DNA of 64,000 nt from Microbacterium ureisolvens (GCF_019511645.1 NZ_JAEUAX010000001.1:124001-188000); one strand, 5' to 3'; counted from the stretch's first letter, positions 55,595 to 64,000 are shown. Numbers and translations: made by a program. Notes: a model not told the origin generated them from the letters alone.

Positions 55595-55639
55595 GTGCGG
55601 ATCGCTCGCCTTCTCCTTAGCGGCCGCGACGAGTCCTAG
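55595..55639 (+). CDS. leuL: Leucine leader peptide of leuCD
   Basis: A 14-codon frame, [14 protein letters not shown], starts with GTG at the predicted transcription start and ends at TAG 55637-55639. It contains three consecutive Leu codons CTT-CTC-CTT (55610-55618), two of which are CTT, out of keeping with the CTC/CTG preference of the window. It precedes a leucine biosynthetic operon by 80 bases and is followed by alternative RNA hairpins. The arrangement is that of an amino-acid attenuator peptide. Too short for normal gene finders. Confidence 0.78.
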   Translation: MRIARLLLSGRDES

Positions 55640-55710
55640 TCCCAGGCCTCCCTCGTCGCGGAGTTCGTCGCGGGCCCCACCCCATGCGGGCGCAGTCCCA
55701 TAGAGGAGAA
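55610..55710 (+). ncRNA. Attenuator RNA of leuCD with anti-Shine-Dalgarno
   Basis: TTCTCCT within the Leu codons (55611-55617) is complementary to AGGAGAA (55704-55710), the leuC ribosome binding site. Between them CCGCGACGAG (55624-55633) can pair with CTCGTCGCGG (55652-55661) or with the second copy CGTCGCGG (55666-55673), but not both. A ribosome stalled on the Leu codons would hide the anti-SD and free leuC translation. This mechanism is inference from complementarity. Confidence 0.65.
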
Positions 55711-55719
55711 CGACTAGCA

Positions 55720-57192
55720 ATGAGCACGACCGATGCATCCGGCATCCCCGACCGTCCCCGGACCCTCGCCGAGAAGGTGTGGGACGACCACGTCGTCGTC
55801 CGCGGCGAAGACGGCCAGCCGGACCTGATCTACATCGACCTGCACCTGGTTCACGAGGTCACGAGCCCGCAGGCCTTCGACGGTCTGCGCGCCGAGGGCC
55901 GTCCGGTGCGGCGTCTGGACCTGACGATCGCGACCGAGGATCACAACACCCCGACGCTCGACATCGACAAGCCGATCGCCGACCTGACGAGCCGCACCCA
56001 GATCGACACGCTGCGCCGCAACGCCGCAGAGTTCGGTGTGCGCCTGCACTCGCTCGGCGACAAGGAGCAGGGCATCGTCCACGTGGTCGGGCCGCAGCTG
56101 GGCCTGACGATGCCGGGCATCACGGTGGTGTGCGGCGACTCGCACACCTCGACGCACGGCGCTTTCGGCGCGATGGCGTTCGGCATCGGCACCAGCGAGG
56201 TCGAGCACGTGCTGGCCACGCAGACGCTGCCGCTGAAGCCCTTCAAGACGATGGCGATCACGGTCGAGGGGGAACTGAAGCCCGGCGTCTCGGCGAAGGA
56301 CATCGTGCTGGCGATCATCGCCAAGATCGGCGCGAACGGCGGCCAGGGTTACGTGCTCGAGTTCCGCGGCAGCGCCATCCGGTCGCTCTCGATGGAGGGC
56401 CGCATGACGATCTGCAACATGTCGATCGAAGCCGGCGCCCGCGCCGGAATGGTCGCGCCCGACGAGACCACCTTCGCGTACGTGAAGGGCCGTGCACACG
56501 CGCCGACCGGTCAGGACTGGGAGGACGCGGTCGCCTACTGGCGGACGCTGCCCAGCGACGAGGGCGCCGTCTACGACGCCGAGGTGTTCCTCGACGCCGC
56601 CGAGCTCGAGCCGTTCGTGACGTGGGGCACCAACCCGGGCCAGGGCGTGTCCCTGAGCGCGTCCGTGCCCTCGCCAGACGACTTCGCCGACCCGAACGAG
56701 CGGGCGGCCGCCGAGCGCGCGCTCGAGTACATGGACCTCGTGCCCGGCACCCCGCTGAAGGAGGTCCCCGTCGACGCGGTGTTCATGGGTTCGTGCACGA
56801 ACAGCCGCATCGAGGACCTGCGGGCATTCGCGTCGGTCATCGAAGGCCGAAAGAAGGCAGACGGCGTCCGCGTCATGGTGGTGCCGGGGTCGGCTCGCGT
56901 CCGCCTGGAGGCCGAAGCCGAGGGCCTGGACAAGGTGTTCGAGGAGTTCGGCGCCGAGTGGCGCTTCGCCGGGTGCTCGATGTGCCTCGGCATGAATCCC
57001 GACCAGCTCGCACCGGGGGAGCGCTGCGCCTCCACGAGCAACCGCAACTTCGAGGGTCGGCAGGGCAAGGGCGGACGCACCCACCTCGTCTCGCCGCTCG
57101 TCGCCGCGGCCACCGCCGTCATGGGCCGTCTGGCGAGCCCGGGCGATCTTCCCGCGCCGGTCGCGGCCGCAGCAGAGGGCACGGAGGCCTGA
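55720..57192 (+). CDS. leuC: 3-isopropylmalate dehydratase, large subunit
   Basis: Predicted 490-residue aconitase-family Fe-S subunit that isomerises 2- to 3-isopropylmalate. Cluster ligands are the Cys in [16 protein letters not shown], then [13 protein letters not shown] and [16 protein letters not shown] 55720 has AGGAGAA eleven bases upstream; the in-frame ATG at 55684 would lie inside the attenuator. The start of leuD is one base after its stop. Expression is probably controlled by the leader peptide. Confidence 0.96.
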   Translation: MSTTDASGIPDRPRTLAEKVWDDHVVVRGEDGQPDLIYIDLHLVHEVTSPQAFDGLRAEGRPVRRLDLTIATEDHNTPTLDIDKPIADLTSRTQIDTLRRNAAEFGVRLHSLGDKEQGIVHVVGPQLGLTMPGITVVCGDSHTSTHGAFGAMAFGIGTSEVEHVLATQTLPLKPFKTMAITVEGELKPGVSAKDIVLAIIAKIGANGGQGYVLEFRGSAIRSLSMEGRMTICNMSIEAGARAGMVAPDETTFAYVKGRAHAPTGQDWEDAVAYWRTLPSDEGAVYDAEVFLDAAELEPFVTWGTNPGQGVSLSASVPSPDDFADPNERAAAERALEYMDLVPGTPLKEVPVDAVFMGSCTNSRIEDLRAFASVIEGRKKADGVRVMVVPGSARVRLEAEAEGLDKVFEEFGAEWRFAGCSMCLGMNPDQLAPGERCASTSNRNFEGRQGKGGRTHLVSPLVAAATAVMGRLASPGDLPAPVAAAAEGTEA

Positions 57193-57193
57193 C

Positions 57194-57790
57194 ATGGAGA
57201 AGTTCACGACGCACACGGGAATCGTCGCGCCGCTGAAGCGCTCCGCCGTCGACACCGACCAGATCATCCCGGCCGTCTACTTGAAGCGCGTCACCAAGAC
57301 GGGCTTCGAGGACGCGCTGTTCGCGAGCTGGCGGCAGGACCCGGAGTTCGTGCTCAACCAGCCGGCATATGCGGGCGCGAGCATCCTGGTCGCCGGTCCC
57401 GACTTCGGCACCGGCTCGAGCCGTGAGCACGCCGTGTGGGCGCTGCGTGACTTCGGATTCAAGGTCGTGCTGAGCCCGCGCTTCGCCGACATCTTCCGCG
57501 GCAACGCGGGCAAGCAGGGCCTGGTCGCCGGAGTGATCTCCGAGGCCGACCTGGAGGCCGCATGGGCCGCCATCGAGGCGGACCCGGGAGTGTCGATGAC
57601 GGTCGATCTCCAGGCGCGCACGGCGCGCATCGGCGCGCTGGAGCTCGCTTTCGAAATCGATGATTACACTAGGTGGCGGCTTCTCGAAGGGCTCGACGAC
57701 ATCGGGCTCACACTGCGCGACGCGGACAAGATCGCGCAGTTCGAGGCTCGCCGAGAGGCGTGGCGGCCGCGGACACTTCCCGTTCCGTAA
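57194..57790 (+). CDS. leuD: 3-isopropylmalate dehydratase, small subunit
   Basis: Predicted 198-residue swivelling-domain subunit that completes the LeuCD enzyme. [27 protein letters not shown] and [17 protein letters not shown] are family signatures. It follows leuC by one base. Confidence 0.95.
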   Translation: MEKFTTHTGIVAPLKRSAVDTDQIIPAVYLKRVTKTGFEDALFASWRQDPEFVLNQPAYAGASILVAGPDFGTGSSREHAVWALRDFGFKVVLSPRFADIFRGNAGKQGLVAGVISEADLEAAWAAIEADPGVSMTVDLQARTARIGALELAFEIDDYTRWRLLEGLDDIGLTLRDADKIAQFEARREAWRPRTLPVP

Positions 57791-57797
57791 GCCGGGC

Positions 57798-57822
57798 CGG
57801 GCGCCCACAACCCGGGCGCCCG
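57798..57822 (+). terminator. Hairpin between leuD and murA
   Basis: CGGGCGCC (57798-57805) pairs with GGCGCCCG (57815-57822). A weak terminator; readthrough into murA is possible. Confidence 0.45.
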
Positions 57823-57864
57823 ACCGTCGCAAGCCCCCTCTGCACACCAAGTGAGGACCACCGG

Positions 57865-59247
57865 ATGAAGCCGCTCCTGAACGTCGCCACCGGCGAAAGC
57901 ACCACTGCCGAAGCGGCGGAGCAGGAACTGACCGGTGAAGTCCTCGCCATCCGGGGCGGGCGACCGCTGACCGGTCGCGTCGAGGTCAAGGGCGCGAAGA
58001 ACCTCGTCACGAAGGCGATGGTCGCGGCTCTCCTCGGCGAGACGGCCAGCACCCTGCGCGACGTCCCCGACATCAGCGACGTCCAGGTGGTCCGCTCGCT
58101 CCTCGAGGTCCACGGCGTGCGCGTCGAGGACGGCGAGGAGGAAGGAACGATCCACCTCGACCCGAGCGGCGCCGTGGCGGCGCACTTCGAGGAGATCGAC
58201 GCGCACGCCGGGGCATCCCGCATCCCGATCCTCTTCTGCGGGCCCCTGCTGCACCTGCTGGGCGAGGCGCTCATCCCCGACCTCGGCGGCTGCCGCATCG
58301 GCGACCGCCCGATCAACTTCCACATGGACGCGCTGCGCGCCTTCGGTGCCGTCGTCGACAAGAGCTACGAGGGCATCCGGATCACCGCGCCCAACGGACT
58401 GCACGGTGCGAACATCGAGCTGCCCTACCCGAGCGTCGGCGCGACGGAGCAGGTGCTTCTCACCGCTGTGCGCGCGAAGGGTGTCACGGAGCTGCGCAAC
58501 GCGGCCATCGAGCCCGAGATCATGGACCTCATCGCCGTCCTGCAGAAGATGGGCGCGATCATCTCGTACGAGCCGAACCGCGTCATCTTCATCGAGGGCG
58601 TCGACTCGCTGCGCGGTTACGACCACCGCGCGATCTTCGACCGCAACGAGGCCGCTTCGTGGGCGTGCGCCGCGCTGGCGACCGACGGCGACATCTTCGT
58701 CGGCGGGGCGCGTCAGCAGGAGATGCTGACGTTCCTCAACGTATTCCGCAAGGCCGGCGGCTGGTTCGACGTTCGCGAGGACGGCATCCAGTTCCGCCGC
58801 GGCGGGGCGCTGAAGCCCGTCGTCGTCGAGACCGACGTGCACCCCGGCTTCATGACCGACTGGCAGCAACCGCTCATCGTCGCCCTCACGCAGGCGGAGG
58901 GGGAGTCGACCGTGCACGAGACCGTGTACGAGAACCGGCTGGGCTTCACTGAAGCGCTGAACCTCATGGGCGCCGACATCGTCGTCCATCGTGACGGGAT
59001 CGACGCACCCGGCCGCCGCGTCCCCCGCCGAGCCCTCGAGCAGGCGGCCGTCATCAACGGTCCCACGCCGCTGCACGGCGCCGATGTGGTCGTCCCCGAC
59101 CTGCGGGGCGGGTACAGCTACGTGATCGCGGCGCTGGCCGCCGAGGGGGAGTCGGTCGTCCGCAACGTCGGAATCATCCGTCGCGGCTACGAGAAGTTCT
59201 TCGCCAAGCTCGACCAGCTCGGTGCCGACTTCGACGTCATCGGATAG
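57865..59247 (+). CDS. murA: UDP-N-acetylglucosamine 1-carboxyvinyltransferase
   Basis: Predicted 460-residue enzyme for the first committed step of peptidoglycan synthesis, transferring enolpyruvyl to UDP-GlcNAc. EVKGAKNLVTKAMVAALL carries the substrate Lys/Asn pair, the catalytic Cys is Cys143 in LGGCRIGDRPINFH (so fosfomycin-sensitive type), and PYPSVGATEQVLLTAV and DLRGGYSYVIAAL follow. A roughly 25-residue N-terminal extension precedes the domain. GAGG at 57853 precedes ATG 57865. Confidence 0.95.
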   Translation: MKPLLNVATGESTTAEAAEQELTGEVLAIRGGRPLTGRVEVKGAKNLVTKAMVAALLGETASTLRDVPDISDVQVVRSLLEVHGVRVEDGEEEGTIHLDPSGAVAAHFEEIDAHAGASRIPILFCGPLLHLLGEALIPDLGGCRIGDRPINFHMDALRAFGAVVDKSYEGIRITAPNGLHGANIELPYPSVGATEQVLLTAVRAKGVTELRNAAIEPEIMDLIAVLQKMGAIISYEPNRVIFIEGVDSLRGYDHRAIFDRNEAASWACAALATDGDIFVGGARQQEMLTFLNVFRKAGGWFDVREDGIQFRRGGALKPVVVETDVHPGFMTDWQQPLIVALTQAEGESTVHETVYENRLGFTEALNLMGADIVVHRDGIDAPGRRVPRRALEQAAVINGPTPLHGADVVVPDLRGGYSYVIAALAAEGESVVRNVGIIRRGYEKFFAKLDQLGADFDVIG

Positions 59248-59251
59248 CCCG

Positions 59252-60016
59252 GTGGCCACCGATCGTCCGCGCGCCTCGGCCGAGAAGACACGACCGAGCG
59301 TCTTCTGGCCCCTGGCCGGGCTCCTCGTCCCTCTCCTGAGCCTCCTGTTCAAGCTCGAGATCGAGGACGGCGGCAAGCTCCCCCGAGACGGGGCCTACGT
59401 GCTCGCGCCGAACCACATGAGCGAGATCGACCCGCTGGTCGTCGCACTTGCCGTGTGGCGACTGGGCCGGGCACCCCGATTCATGGCGAAGGAGAGCCTG
59501 TTCCGGGTACCGGTTCTCGGCGGGGTGCTGCGGGCCACCGGCATGGTGCCGGTCGCGCGCACCACGTCGGCAGCCGCGGCTCGCGCCACGCTGGAGGCGT
59601 CCGAGACGCTCGTGGCGCACGGTCGTGGCGTGATCGTCTACCCGGAGGGCTCGCTCACCCGGGAGCCGAACCTCTGGCCCATGCGCGGCAAGACCGGCGC
59701 GGTCCGTCTCGCGCTGGCGGGCGGCATCCCGGTCATCCCGATGGCGCACTGGGGCTCGCAGCAGGTGCTTCCGCGCTACGGGAAGCTCAAGCTCTGGCCG
59801 CTGCGCCGGCGCGTGCGCGTGATCGTCGGCGACCCGGTGGATCTCTCGGCGTACGCCGGGTCCGCGTCGTCGCAGACCGCACTCGTCGAGGCGACGGACG
59901 CCGTGATGGCCGACATCTCGAGCCTCCTCTCGCAGCTGCGCGGCGAGCCTGCTCCCGCCCAGCGGTGGAACCCGGCCGATCACGGCCAGAAGGAGACGGG
60001 TCGCCTTGAGCCGTAG
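59252..60016 (+). CDS. plsC: 1-acyl-sn-glycerol-3-phosphate acyltransferase
   Basis: Predicted 254-residue membrane-associated acyltransferase of phospholipid synthesis. The catalytic HX4D motif is in APNHMSEIDPL near residue 58, the substrate motif VYPEGSLTRE follows, and a hydrophobic segment (FWPLAGLLVPLLSLLF) is near the N terminus. GTG 59252, four bases after murA, is preferred; GTG 59222 inside murA is an alternative. It overlaps gpsA by 11 bases, a sensible pairing because gpsA makes its pathway precursor. Confidence 0.88.
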   Translation: MATDRPRASAEKTRPSVFWPLAGLLVPLLSLLFKLEIEDGGKLPRDGAYVLAPNHMSEIDPLVVALAVWRLGRAPRFMAKESLFRVPVLGGVLRATGMVPVARTTSAAAARATLEASETLVAHGRGVIVYPEGSLTREPNLWPMRGKTGAVRLALAGGIPVIPMAHWGSQQVLPRYGKLKLWPLRRRVRVIVGDPVDLSAYAGSASSQTALVEATDAVMADISSLLSQLRGEPAPAQRWNPADHGQKETGRLEP

Positions 60017-61142
60017 GCAGGACGCCGCGCGCCCGCGCGTCGCCGTCGTCGGCGCGGGCAGCTGGGGCACGACGTTCGGCAAGATCCTCGCCGACGGCGG
60101 CGCCCATGTCACCATGTGGGCGCGTCGCCCGGAACTGGCGAGCGAGATCCAGGAGGGCAAGCGCAACAGCGAGTACCTCCCCGGGATCAACCTGCCGCGC
60201 GACATGCACGCCACCCACCACCTGTCGGAGGCGCTCGAGGGCGCCGAGCAGATCTACCTGTCGATCCCGAGTCAGGCGGTACGTCAGAACCTCAAGGCGG
60301 TGCGCCCGCTGATCGCCCAGAACGACGCTCCCATCGTGTCGCTCATGAAGGGCGTCGAGCGGCGCACCGGCCTGCGCATGAGCCAGGTGATCGAGCAGGA
60401 GCTGCACTGCGACCCGGCGCGCATCGCCGTCGCGTCCGGTCCCAACCTCGCCCTCGAGATCGCGCGCGAGCAGCCGACGGCCGCCGTGATCTCGTCGACC
60501 AGCCAGGAGACCGCCGACGCCGTCGCCCGCCGCGCGCGCAACAAGTACTTCCGTACGTTCGTCAACACCGATGTGATCGGCACGGAGTTCGGCGGTGTGC
60601 TGAAGAACCTCATCGCCGTCGCGATCGGGATCGTCGACGGGGTGGGGTACGGCGAGAACACGAAGGCGTCGATCATCACGCGCGGCCTCGTCGAGATGAC
60701 CGACTTCGCCGTCGCGTTCGGGGCGCAGCACGAGACGCTGCAGGGCCTCGCCGGGCTCGGCGACCTCATCGCGACGTGCCAGTCGCCGCTCAGCCGCAAC
60801 AACACCGCCGGGCGACTGCTGGGCCAGGGCTACCGTTTCGACGACGTCGTCAAGCAGATGAACCAGACGGCGGAGGGATTGGCGTCCGTCGCGCCCATCC
60901 TGCAGCTGGCGCGGGAGGTGGGCGTGCAGATGCCCATCGTCGAGCAGGTGAAGATGGTGCTCGACGGCACCATGAACCCGCGCGACATCGCGCCGCACCT
61001 TACGACCGACGACGACACCCCCCAGGGCGAGAGGACGACGAATGGACAAGCCGGCGGTGGCGGTGCTCTTTGGCGGTCGATCCAGCGAGCACTCGATCAG
61101 TTCCGCAACGGCGGGCGGGGTGCTGCGGGCGATCGATCGTGA
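60006..61142 (+). CDS. gpsA: NAD(P)-dependent glycerol-3-phosphate dehydrogenase
   Basis: Predicted 378-residue enzyme reducing dihydroxyacetone phosphate to glycerol-3-phosphate. The Rossmann motif VVGAGSWGTTFGKIL is near residues 13-27; SGPNLALEIA, GVLKNLIAVAIGI and GLGDLIATC with the catalytic Lys region follow. TTG 60006 is preceded by AAGGAG at 59990. The C terminus runs about 35-40 residues past the usual end and overlaps ddl by 101 bases in another frame, with six Cs at 61018-61023 just before; see findings. Confidence 0.9.
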   Translation: MSRRQDAARPRVAVVGAGSWGTTFGKILADGGAHVTMWARRPELASEIQEGKRNSEYLPGINLPRDMHATHHLSEALEGAEQIYLSIPSQAVRQNLKAVRPLIAQNDAPIVSLMKGVERRTGLRMSQVIEQELHCDPARIAVASGPNLALEIAREQPTAAVISSTSQETADAVARRARNKYFRTFVNTDVIGTEFGGVLKNLIAVAIGIVDGVGYGENTKASIITRGLVEMTDFAVAFGAQHETLQGLAGLGDLIATCQSPLSRNNTAGRLLGQGYRFDDVVKQMNQTAEGLASVAPILQLAREVGVQMPIVEQVKMVLDGTMNPRDIAPHLTTDDDTPQGERTTNGQAGGGGALWRSIQRALDQFRNGGRGAAGDRS

Positions 61143-62157
61143 CAGCTACCGCGTGATCCCGGTCGGGATCACGCGCGACGGCGTGTTCGTCCTGGAGGAC
61201 GACGACCCCGCCAAGTTCGCGCTGGACGCCGAGAGGCTCCCCGAGGTGGTCGACAACGGCACCCGCATCCTGTGGCCCGAGGTGGGCGAACGCGAGCTTC
61301 GCGTGCGCCGCGCCGACGGCACGGTCGACGACCTGGGCGCCCTCGACGTCGTGCTGCCGATCCTTCACGGCGTGCACGGCGAGGACGGCACCATCCAGGG
61401 CTTCTTCGACACGCTGGAGATCCCGTACGCGGGCGGCGGCGTGCTCGATTCGGCGCTCTGCATGGACAAGCACTTCATGAAGATCGTCCTGCAGGCCGCG
61501 GGCGTGCCGGTGTCGCCGTGGGTGACGGTGACGCAGGAGCGATGGGAGCGTGACCGGGAGGGGGTGCGGGCGGATGCTGCGGCCCTGGGTGAGCCGTCAT
61601 TCGTGAAGCCTGCGCGCGCGGGCTCGAGCGTCGGCGTCTCGAAGGTCCATGACGCGTCCGAGCTCGACGCGGCACTCGCCCTGGCGTTCGCCGAGGACGA
61701 CAAGGTGCTCGTCGAGTCGGCGATCGCCGGCCGTGAGGTCGAGGTCGCGATCCTGGAGGGACGCGGCGGCGGCGCCCCGCGGGCATCGCTGCCCGGCGAG
61801 ATCGTGCTCACCACGCGCGAGTTCTACGACTTCGAGGGCAAGTACCTCGGCGGCGACGGCGCCGAGGTGGTCTGCCCGGCCGATCTGACCGGCGTCGAGG
61901 TCGCGGCGATCCAGGAGCTCGGCATCCGAGCCTTCCAGGCCGTCGACGGCAAAGGCCTCGCGCGCGTCGACTTCTTCCTCGCCGCGGACGGGCTGTACGT
62001 CAACGAGCTGAACACCATGCCGGGCTTCACGCCGATCTCGATGTTCCCGAAGTGCTGGATCGCGTCGGGGATGTCGTACCCGGAGCTCATCACCGAGCTC
62101 ATCGAGACCGCACTGGAGCGCACATCGCAGACGGTCGGCGTGCGCGCCGCGCGCTGA
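61042..62157 (+). CDS. ddl: D-alanine--D-alanine ligase
   Basis: Predicted 371-residue ATP-grasp enzyme joining two D-alanines for cell-wall precursor. The N terminus VAVLFGGRSSEHSISSATA, the middle HGVHGEDGTIQGFFDTL and PYAGGGVLDSALCMDKHFMK, and the C-terminal VNELNTMPGFTPISMFP are diagnostic. ATG 61042 is certain because the conserved N terminus starts at once. It overlaps the end of gpsA. Confidence 0.96.
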   Translation: MDKPAVAVLFGGRSSEHSISSATAGGVLRAIDRDSYRVIPVGITRDGVFVLEDDDPAKFALDAERLPEVVDNGTRILWPEVGERELRVRRADGTVDDLGALDVVLPILHGVHGEDGTIQGFFDTLEIPYAGGGVLDSALCMDKHFMKIVLQAAGVPVSPWVTVTQERWERDREGVRADAAALGEPSFVKPARAGSSVGVSKVHDASELDAALALAFAEDDKVLVESAIAGREVEVAILEGRGGGAPRASLPGEIVLTTREFYDFEGKYLGGDGAEVVCPADLTGVEVAAIQELGIRAFQAVDGKGLARVDFFLAADGLYVNELNTMPGFTPISMFPKCWIASGMSYPELITELIETALERTSQTVGVRAAR

Positions 62158-62175
62158 GCGCCGCGATCACGAGCC

Positions 62176-62673
62176 TCAGGGGGCAGGTGTCGCCGCGCCC
62201 CGATCGAGGCACTGCCCGTCGACGGGCAGCACGCTCACGACGGGCGACAGTGCGTCCAGCACGTCGCGGCTCGATACTCCATCGCCGTTCTCGTCAGCGG
62301 TCGTGTCGAGGTAGATCTCCACGGCGGGCGTACGTCCGAACGTGGTGACGCGGAAGCGCGGCGCATCGGAGTCGTCGATGATCCAGTCGACTCCCGCGAC
62401 GTCCTGGCAGGGAAGCGTCGTCGGCCCCGGAGGCTCGACGCCGCACGTGAGCAGCACTTTCGAAGGCTCGCCCCACGCTCCGGTCGCCTGCGCGTCGGTC
62501 CACCGGCGGGGCTGCCCGCTCACCGTGCCCGGGAGGTTGGAGGTGATCTCCGCGCACAGCGGGTCGTTCGCCGCCTCCGCGGGGTCGAGGTCGACCGTGG
62601 TGGTGCAGCCCGTCAGTCCGACGGCCGCCACCATCGTGAGGCCGAACGCAACGAGGGAGGGGAGGGCACGCAC
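62176..62673 (-). CDS. DUF3515 lipoprotein
   Basis: Predicted 165-residue exported lipoprotein of the DUF3515 family, commonly found between ddl and thiL in actinobacteria. The lipobox is VGLTGC near residue 23; the domain contains PGTVSGQPRR and the late motif with Cys in VDGQCL. GTG 62673 is chosen because TAGCCT lies exactly six bases upstream (leaderless); the ATG at 62676 would leave only three. Function unknown. Confidence 0.82.
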   Translation of the reverse strand: MRALPSLVAFGLTMVAAVGLTGCTTTVDLDPAEAANDPLCAEITSNLPGTVSGQPRRWTDAQATGAWGEPSKVLLTCGVEPPGPTTLPCQDVAGVDWIIDDSDAPRFRVTTFGRTPAVEIYLDTTADENGDGVSSRDVLDALSPVVSVLPVDGQCLDRGAATPAP

Positions 62674-62679
62674 CATTCC

Positions 62680-62685
62680 AGGCTA
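62680..62685 (-). promoter_or_regulatory. -10 box of the DUF3515 gene, leaderless
   Basis: TAGCCT on the minus strand, six bases from the GTG at 62673. Confidence 0.6.
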
Positions 62686-62718
62686 ACCCGGCGGCGCGGT
62701 CCGGATCGTCGGCACCGG

Positions 62719-62724
62719 TAGCGT
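62719..62724 (+). promoter_or_regulatory. -10 box of thiL, leaderless
   Basis: TAGCGT is followed by six bases and the GTG at 62731; no ribosome binding site is seen. Confidence 0.6.
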
Positions 62725-62730
62725 GGTCGT

Positions 62731-63726
62731 GTGGTCGACGAGCGCAGGGATCCGACGGTGGGCGAGCTCAGCGAAGGACGCATCCTGCGCGGGATCCTGG
62801 AGCGGCTGGGCGAGTCGAACGCCCTCGTCGGGCCTGGCGACGACGCCGCCGTGATCGCCGCGGCCGACGGCCGCGTGGTGGCGACGGTCGACACGCTGGT
62901 CCACGGTCCCGACTTCCGCCTCGCGTGGTCGAGCGCGTTCGACCTCGGCTACAAGGCGGCGGCCGTCAACCTCGCGGACGTGGCGGCGATGGGCGCGACG
63001 CCCACGGCACTGCTCGTGGCCCTCGCGATGCCCGATGCGACGCGCCTCTCGTTCGTCACCGGCATCGCAGACGGCCTTCGTGCCGCCTGCCGCGACCTCG
63101 CCCCCGGCTGTCGCGTCGAAGGGGGCGATCTCACCGTCTCCGACACGCTGACGATCGCGGTGACCGCGCTCGGAGCCCTCGCCGGACGCGATCCGGTGCT
63201 GCGCTCGGGCGCCGAGGAGGGCGACCTGGTCGCGGTGGCCGGCGAACTGGGGCGCGCGTCGCGGGGTCTCGACATCCTTTTCCAGCGATTCACGGATGCC
63301 GCGGGCCACCCCATCCCCGTCGACGAGAGTCTGCTCGACCAGGCGGAGCTCGCCGATCTCGCGGCGCAGCTGCGTCCTTCTCCGCCCGTGTGGCTGGGAC
63401 CCGAGGCGGCGGACGCGGGCGCAACCGCCATGATGGACGTGTCGGACGGCCTCGTGCTCGACGCATCGCGCATGGCCGCAGCGTCCGCTGTCACCATCGC
63501 CTTCGAGTCGGCGTCGCTCGGAGCCGATGTCGCCTCGGCTCTCGCGGGCGGGGAGGATCACGCGCTCCTGGCGACCTTCCCGGCGAACCGGCCGCTGCCG
63601 CGCGGCTTCGTCCGCGTGGGGATGGTGCGGCCGCGCGGCGACCACGCGGTGCTGGTCGACGGGCGGCCCCACGACGGTCGCGGCGGCTGGGACCCCTACC
63701 GCGATTGGGACGCCGGCACGGGATGA
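62731..63726 (+). CDS. thiL: Thiamine-monophosphate kinase
   Basis: Predicted 331-residue AIR-synthase-like kinase making thiamine diphosphate from the monophosphate. VGPGDDAAVI, ATVDTLVHGPDFRLAW, GYKAAAVNLADVAAMGATP, EGGDLTVSD and the C-terminal DVSDGLVLDASRMA are diagnostic. GTG 62731 is supported by the leaderless promoter. Five bases separate it from the converging rsmD. Confidence 0.95.
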   Translation: MVDERRDPTVGELSEGRILRGILERLGESNALVGPGDDAAVIAAADGRVVATVDTLVHGPDFRLAWSSAFDLGYKAAAVNLADVAAMGATPTALLVALAMPDATRLSFVTGIADGLRAACRDLAPGCRVEGGDLTVSDTLTIAVTALGALAGRDPVLRSGAEEGDLVAVAGELGRASRGLDILFQRFTDAAGHPIPVDESLLDQAELADLAAQLRPSPPVWLGPEAADAGATAMMDVSDGLVLDASRMAAASAVTIAFESASLGADVASALAGGEDHALLATFPANRPLPRGFVRVGMVRPRGDHAVLVDGRPHDGRGGWDPYRDWDAGTG

Positions 63727-63731
63727 CGGGG

Positions 63732-64000
63732 TCAGCCGGCGGTGGTCGCCCACCACATCGCCGTGTCGCCGTAGCGCTTCGAGCGGGTGGCGACGAGCCC
63801 GTCGGGAAGGGCCGGCTCAGGGGAGCGCGAGGCGCGTTCGATCACGACGTCCGCTCCGGCCGCGAGGACGGGGACGAGCAGCGCGAGCGTCGATGACAGC
63901 TCCGTCTCGCCGACGTCGTACGGCGGGTCGAGGAAGACCAGGTCGAACGGGCCCCGCGCCGAGCGAAGGAACGTGTCGGCCGACGCGCGGTGCACGCGGA
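63732..64000 (-). CDS. rsmD: 16S rRNA (guanine966-N2)-methyltransferase, 3' part
   Basis: The last about 89 residues of an RsmD-like methyltransferase; the start lies beyond the right edge. The catalytic DPPY motif is in FDLVFLDPPYDVGE, preceded by RVHRASADTFL. The end RYGDTAMWWAT resembles the family C terminus. A thiL-rsmD neighbourhood is usual in actinobacteria. Confidence 0.88.
   Translation of the reverse strand, partial: RVHRASADTFLRSARGPFDLVFLDPPYDVGETELSSTLALLVPVLAAGADVVIERASRSPEPALPDGLVATRSKRYGDTAMWWATTAG

Noticed and set aside
55684..55719. Upstream ATG for leuC
   Set aside because: It lies within the leader RNA and would put the ribosome binding site inside the coding region.

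Overview
The window is a chromosomal segment of a high-GC Gram-positive bacterium. Very strong G/C preference at third codon positions, frequent GTG starts, TANNNT-type -10 boxes placed six bases before start codons (leaderless mRNAs), a DUF3515 lipoprotein and the order leuCD-murA-plsC-gpsA-ddl-thiL-rsmD all point to an actinobacterium. Microbacteriaceae (Microbacterium-like) is my best guess from gene content; this is inference, not a database result. No insertion sequence, phage gene, CRISPR array or replication origin is visible.

Layout. 0-3.7 kb: IclR regulator divergent from a two-subunit 3-oxoacid CoA-transferase and an acetyl-CoA acetyltransferase. 3.7-6.4 kb: small membrane protein and otsA-otsB (trehalose synthesis). 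6.4-11.6 kb: ilvD-ilvB-ilvN-ilvC. 11.7-16.4 kb: a large SARP/STAND/propeller regulator divergent from a small lipoprotein, with phased GGATAT repeats between them. 16.5-28.1 kb: a carbohydrate island with two GH29 alpha-L-fucosidases, a ROK repressor, a binding-protein-dependent sugar importer without ATPase, a ROK sugar kinase, an M81 (MlrC-like) metallopeptidase and two CutC paralogs. 28.2-33.4 kb: secreted lamin-tail/metallophosphoesterase protein, a peptidoglycan-binding-repeat protein and two small membrane proteins.

33.4-45.5 kb: serA, a TetR/MFS efflux pair, leuB, ilvE, an FAH-family hydrolase with an MFS transporter, a class V aminotransferase divergent from a LysR regulator, gltX and tRNA-Gln. 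45.5-50.8 kb: aminoglycoside phosphotransferase-like kinase divergent from a fructose operon (DeoR-type regulator, fruK, fruA, ptsH). 50.8-55.5 kb: MBL-fold protein, two identical tRNA-Glu genes, a secreted protein, an ECF sigma factor with a DUF4349 membrane protein, and a TerC-family protein behind a manganese-type riboswitch. 55.5-64 kb: leuC-leuD behind a leucine leader peptide, then murA, plsC, gpsA, ddl, DUF3515, thiL and the end of rsmD.

The branched-chain amino acid genes (ilvD, ilvBNC, leuB, ilvE, leuCD) together with serA form the backbone; accessory blocks are inserted between ilvC and serA. The most interesting regulatory element is the leuC leader: a leaderless 14-codon leader peptide whose three consecutive Leu codons are complementary to the leuC Shine-Dalgarno sequence, suggesting translational attenuation by leucine starvation. 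Other regulatory signals are the SARP-like phased repeats, a palindrome shared by the fucosidase and transporter promoters, a TetR operator and direct repeats in front of the fructose operon.
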